Shown here: piece by piece, positions 6,595 to 7,532 of the stretch | Numbering within the stretch: position 1 is the first letter of the stretch | Layout of the letters: each line of letters opens with the position of its first letter | NCBI GenBank assembly: GCA_900540495.1 | Contig: UQGA01000038.1 | Coordinates: 1 to 7,532, forward strand | Reading direction: 5' to 3' | DNA from: an uncultured Eubacteriales bacterium | GTDB lineage: Bacteria; Bacillota; Clostridia; Christensenellales; CAG-138 | Length of the DNA: 7,532 nt | The notes under the pieces: generated by a model | Told to the model about the DNA's origin: nothing | The model's input: only the letters and a program-made list of their open reading frames with translations | Database searches by the model: none | Translations under genes and position numbers: made by a program

Positions 6595-6942
6595 TCAATC
6601 GAGCTTGGCGCCGCAGCCCTCACGCTTGCAGACGCGCACGCTCTTCATCTTCTTCTTGCCGGAGATCTCGACCTCTTCGATCACGTGCCCGACCCGCGTG
6701 GGGGCCTTGCACTTGGGGCACACGACCATGACGTTGGAGACATGGACCGTGCCTTCCTTCTCGATCCGGCCGCCCGGCTCGCCCTGCCGGCGGGGCTTGA
6801 CGTGCTTGGTGATCATGGCCACCTTTTCCACGACGATGCGCTCCTTCTCCGGATAGGCCGCGAGGACCTTGCCCTGCTTGCCCTTATCCTTGCCGGCGAT
6901 GACTAAAACGGTATCGCCCTTTTTGACATTCAGCTTGTTCAT
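6595..6942 (-). CDS. rplX: 50S ribosomal protein L24 with zinc-ribbon-like tail
   Basis: L24 is an assembly-initiating 50S protein with an N-terminal KOW domain. The KOW motif is at about 6-33 (VKKGDTVLVIAGKDKGKQGK, then VLAAYP), followed by ERIVVEKVAMITKHVKPRRQ (34-53). The C-terminal part has four cysteines, C75 and C78 (CPKC) and C105 and C110 (CKREGC), resembling the zinc-binding tail of many L24 proteins but with four rather than two residues in the second pair. Length is 115 residues, a little longer than the 102-110 usual. The ATG at 6942 follows GGAGG by eight bases. An ATG at 6957 that overlaps the rplN stop (TAATG) has no ribosome-binding site and would add five unrelated residues, so I rejected it. 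The TGA stop is 23 bases before rplE. Confidence 0.96.
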   Translation of the reverse strand: MNKLNVKKGDTVLVIAGKDKGKQGKVLAAYPEKERIVVEKVAMITKHVKPRRQGEPGGRIEKEGTVHVSNVMVVCPKCKAPTRVGHVIEEVEISGKKKMKSVRVCKREGCGAKLD

Positions 6943-6956
6943 ACCGTGTCCCTCCA

Positions 6957-7325
6957 TTAGAGCACTTCGGGCGCGAGCGAGACGATCTTCATGTAGTCCT
7001 TTTCGCGCAGCTCGCGCGCAACGGGCCCGAAGATACGGGTGCCGCGCGGCTGTTTCTGGTCGTTGATGATCACGGCTGCGTTGTCGTCAAAGCGGATGTA
7101 GCTCCCATCCGGACGCTGCACGCCGGAAACCGTGCGCACCACGACCGCGCGCACGACGTCCTTCTTCTTGACCGCGCCGCCCGGGGAAGCGGTCTTGACC
7201 GAAGCGACGATCACATCACCGATATTGGCAAACTTGCGGTACGAGCCGCCCAGGACCCGAATGCACTGGATCTCCTTGGCGCCGCTGTTGTCCGCGACCT
7301 TCAGTCTGGTTTGCGGTTGAATCAT
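6957..7325 (-). CDS. rplN: 50S ribosomal protein L14
   Basis: L14 binds 23S rRNA next to L19 and contributes to an intersubunit bridge. The 122-residue length is exactly typical. It starts MIQPQTRLKVADNSGAKEIQ, and the family signature covers about 60-86 (AVVVRTVSGVQRPDGSYIRF, then DDNAAVI). GTRIFGPVARELREKDYMKI (95-114) and the ending APEVL are canonical. AGGAGG is nine bases before the ATG, in the 18-base gap after rpsQ. The TAA stop is followed at once by TGGAGG, the ribosome-binding site of rplX. Confidence 0.98.
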   Translation of the reverse strand: MIQPQTRLKVADNSGAKEIQCIRVLGGSYRKFANIGDVIVASVKTASPGGAVKKKDVVRAVVVRTVSGVQRPDGSYIRFDDNAAVIINDQKQPRGTRIFGPVARELREKDYMKIVSLAPEVL

Positions 7326-7343
7326 TTTCTCGTCCCTCCTGCC

Positions 7344-7532
7344 TTACTTCGCCTTCTCGACGATCTCGACGAGGCGCCACCTCTTGTCCTTGGACAGCGG
7401 ACGGGTCTCCATGATCTTCACGGTGTCGCCGATGCCGCACTCGTTCTGCTCGTCGTGCGCCTTGAACTTGCGCGTGCGGTTGACCATCTTGCCGTAGAGC
7501 GGATGGCGAACCTTGGTCTTGATGGCGACCAC
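7344..7532 (-). CDS. rpsQ: 30S ribosomal protein S17, 5' part missing
   Basis: S17 is a primary 16S rRNA-binding protein with an OB fold. Only the C-terminal 62 codons lie in the window; the gene enters from beyond base 7532. The visible part reads VVAIKTKVRHPLYGK, then KFKAHDEQNECGIGDTVKIM and ETRPLSKDKRWRLVEIVEKA. It includes the family signature GDTVKIMETRPLS. The GTG at the window edge is an internal valine codon, since S17 proteins have about 20-25 residues before this point. Expected neighbours upstream, rpmC and rplP, are not visible. The TAA stop is 18 bases before the rplN start. Confidence 0.97.
   Translation of the reverse strand: MVAIKTKVRHPLYGKMVNRTRKFKAHDEQNECGIGDTVKIMETRPLSKDKRWRLVEIVEKAK

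Noticed and set aside
6560..6620. An S8-type repressor site near the rplX/rplE boundary, as in E. coli
   Set aside because: Only a short GCTC-GATT-GAGC inverted repeat is visible (four base pairs). I could not recognise the S8-binding helix features, so no regulatory feature is claimed.
1..7532. Internal promoters, terminators or a foreign insertion
   Set aside because: All gaps are under 30 bases and hold ribosome-binding sites. No GC-rich hairpin plus T-run and no convincing -35/-10 pair was seen, and gene order is the conserved one.

Overview
The window is one continuous stretch of a bacterial ribosomal-protein operon (S10/spc-type), with every gene on the minus strand. Transcription runs from the high-coordinate end to the low-coordinate end. 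In that order the genes are rpsQ (S17, cut by the window edge), rplN (L14), rplX (L24), rplE (L5), rpsZ (zinc-type S14), rpsH (S8), rplF (L6), rplR (L18), rpsE (S5), rpmD (L30), rplO (L15), secY, adk, map, a small KOW-domain gene, and infA (IF-1). rpmD (59 codons) was found by reading its frame directly.

The organism is most likely a GC-rich member of the Firmicutes, probably a clostridial lineage. The order secY-adk-map-KOW-infA, the 61-residue zinc-type S14 and the Cys4 lid of adenylate kinase all fit this. So do the strong AGGAGG-type Shine-Dalgarno sites before the ribosomal-protein genes. The sequence does not allow a genus call.

From 7532 to 1933 lie ribosomal-protein genes separated by about 11-28 bases, each gap holding a Shine-Dalgarno site. 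They end at secY, whose start shares one base with the rplO stop. From 1913 to 1 the genes are packed more tightly: adk/map and map/KOW overlap in ATGA, and one base separates the KOW gene from infA. There is no intergenic gap above 30 bases, and I saw no internal promoter, terminator, mobile element, CRISPR array or RNA gene.

The genes work together in building ribosomes (S17, L14, L24, L5, S14, S8, L6, L18, S5, L30, L15) and in handling the products. SecY inserts and exports proteins, methionine aminopeptidase trims nascent chains, and IF-1 acts in initiation. Adenylate kinase balances adenine nucleotides, and the KOW protein probably binds RNA. This is a core, conserved region and I found no novel system. 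What merits a second look is mostly about starts and junctions: an N-terminally extended L5 with two ribosome-binding-site/start pairs, a TTG start for infA, stop codons fused to Shine-Dalgarno sites, and a non-standard cysteine spacing in L24.
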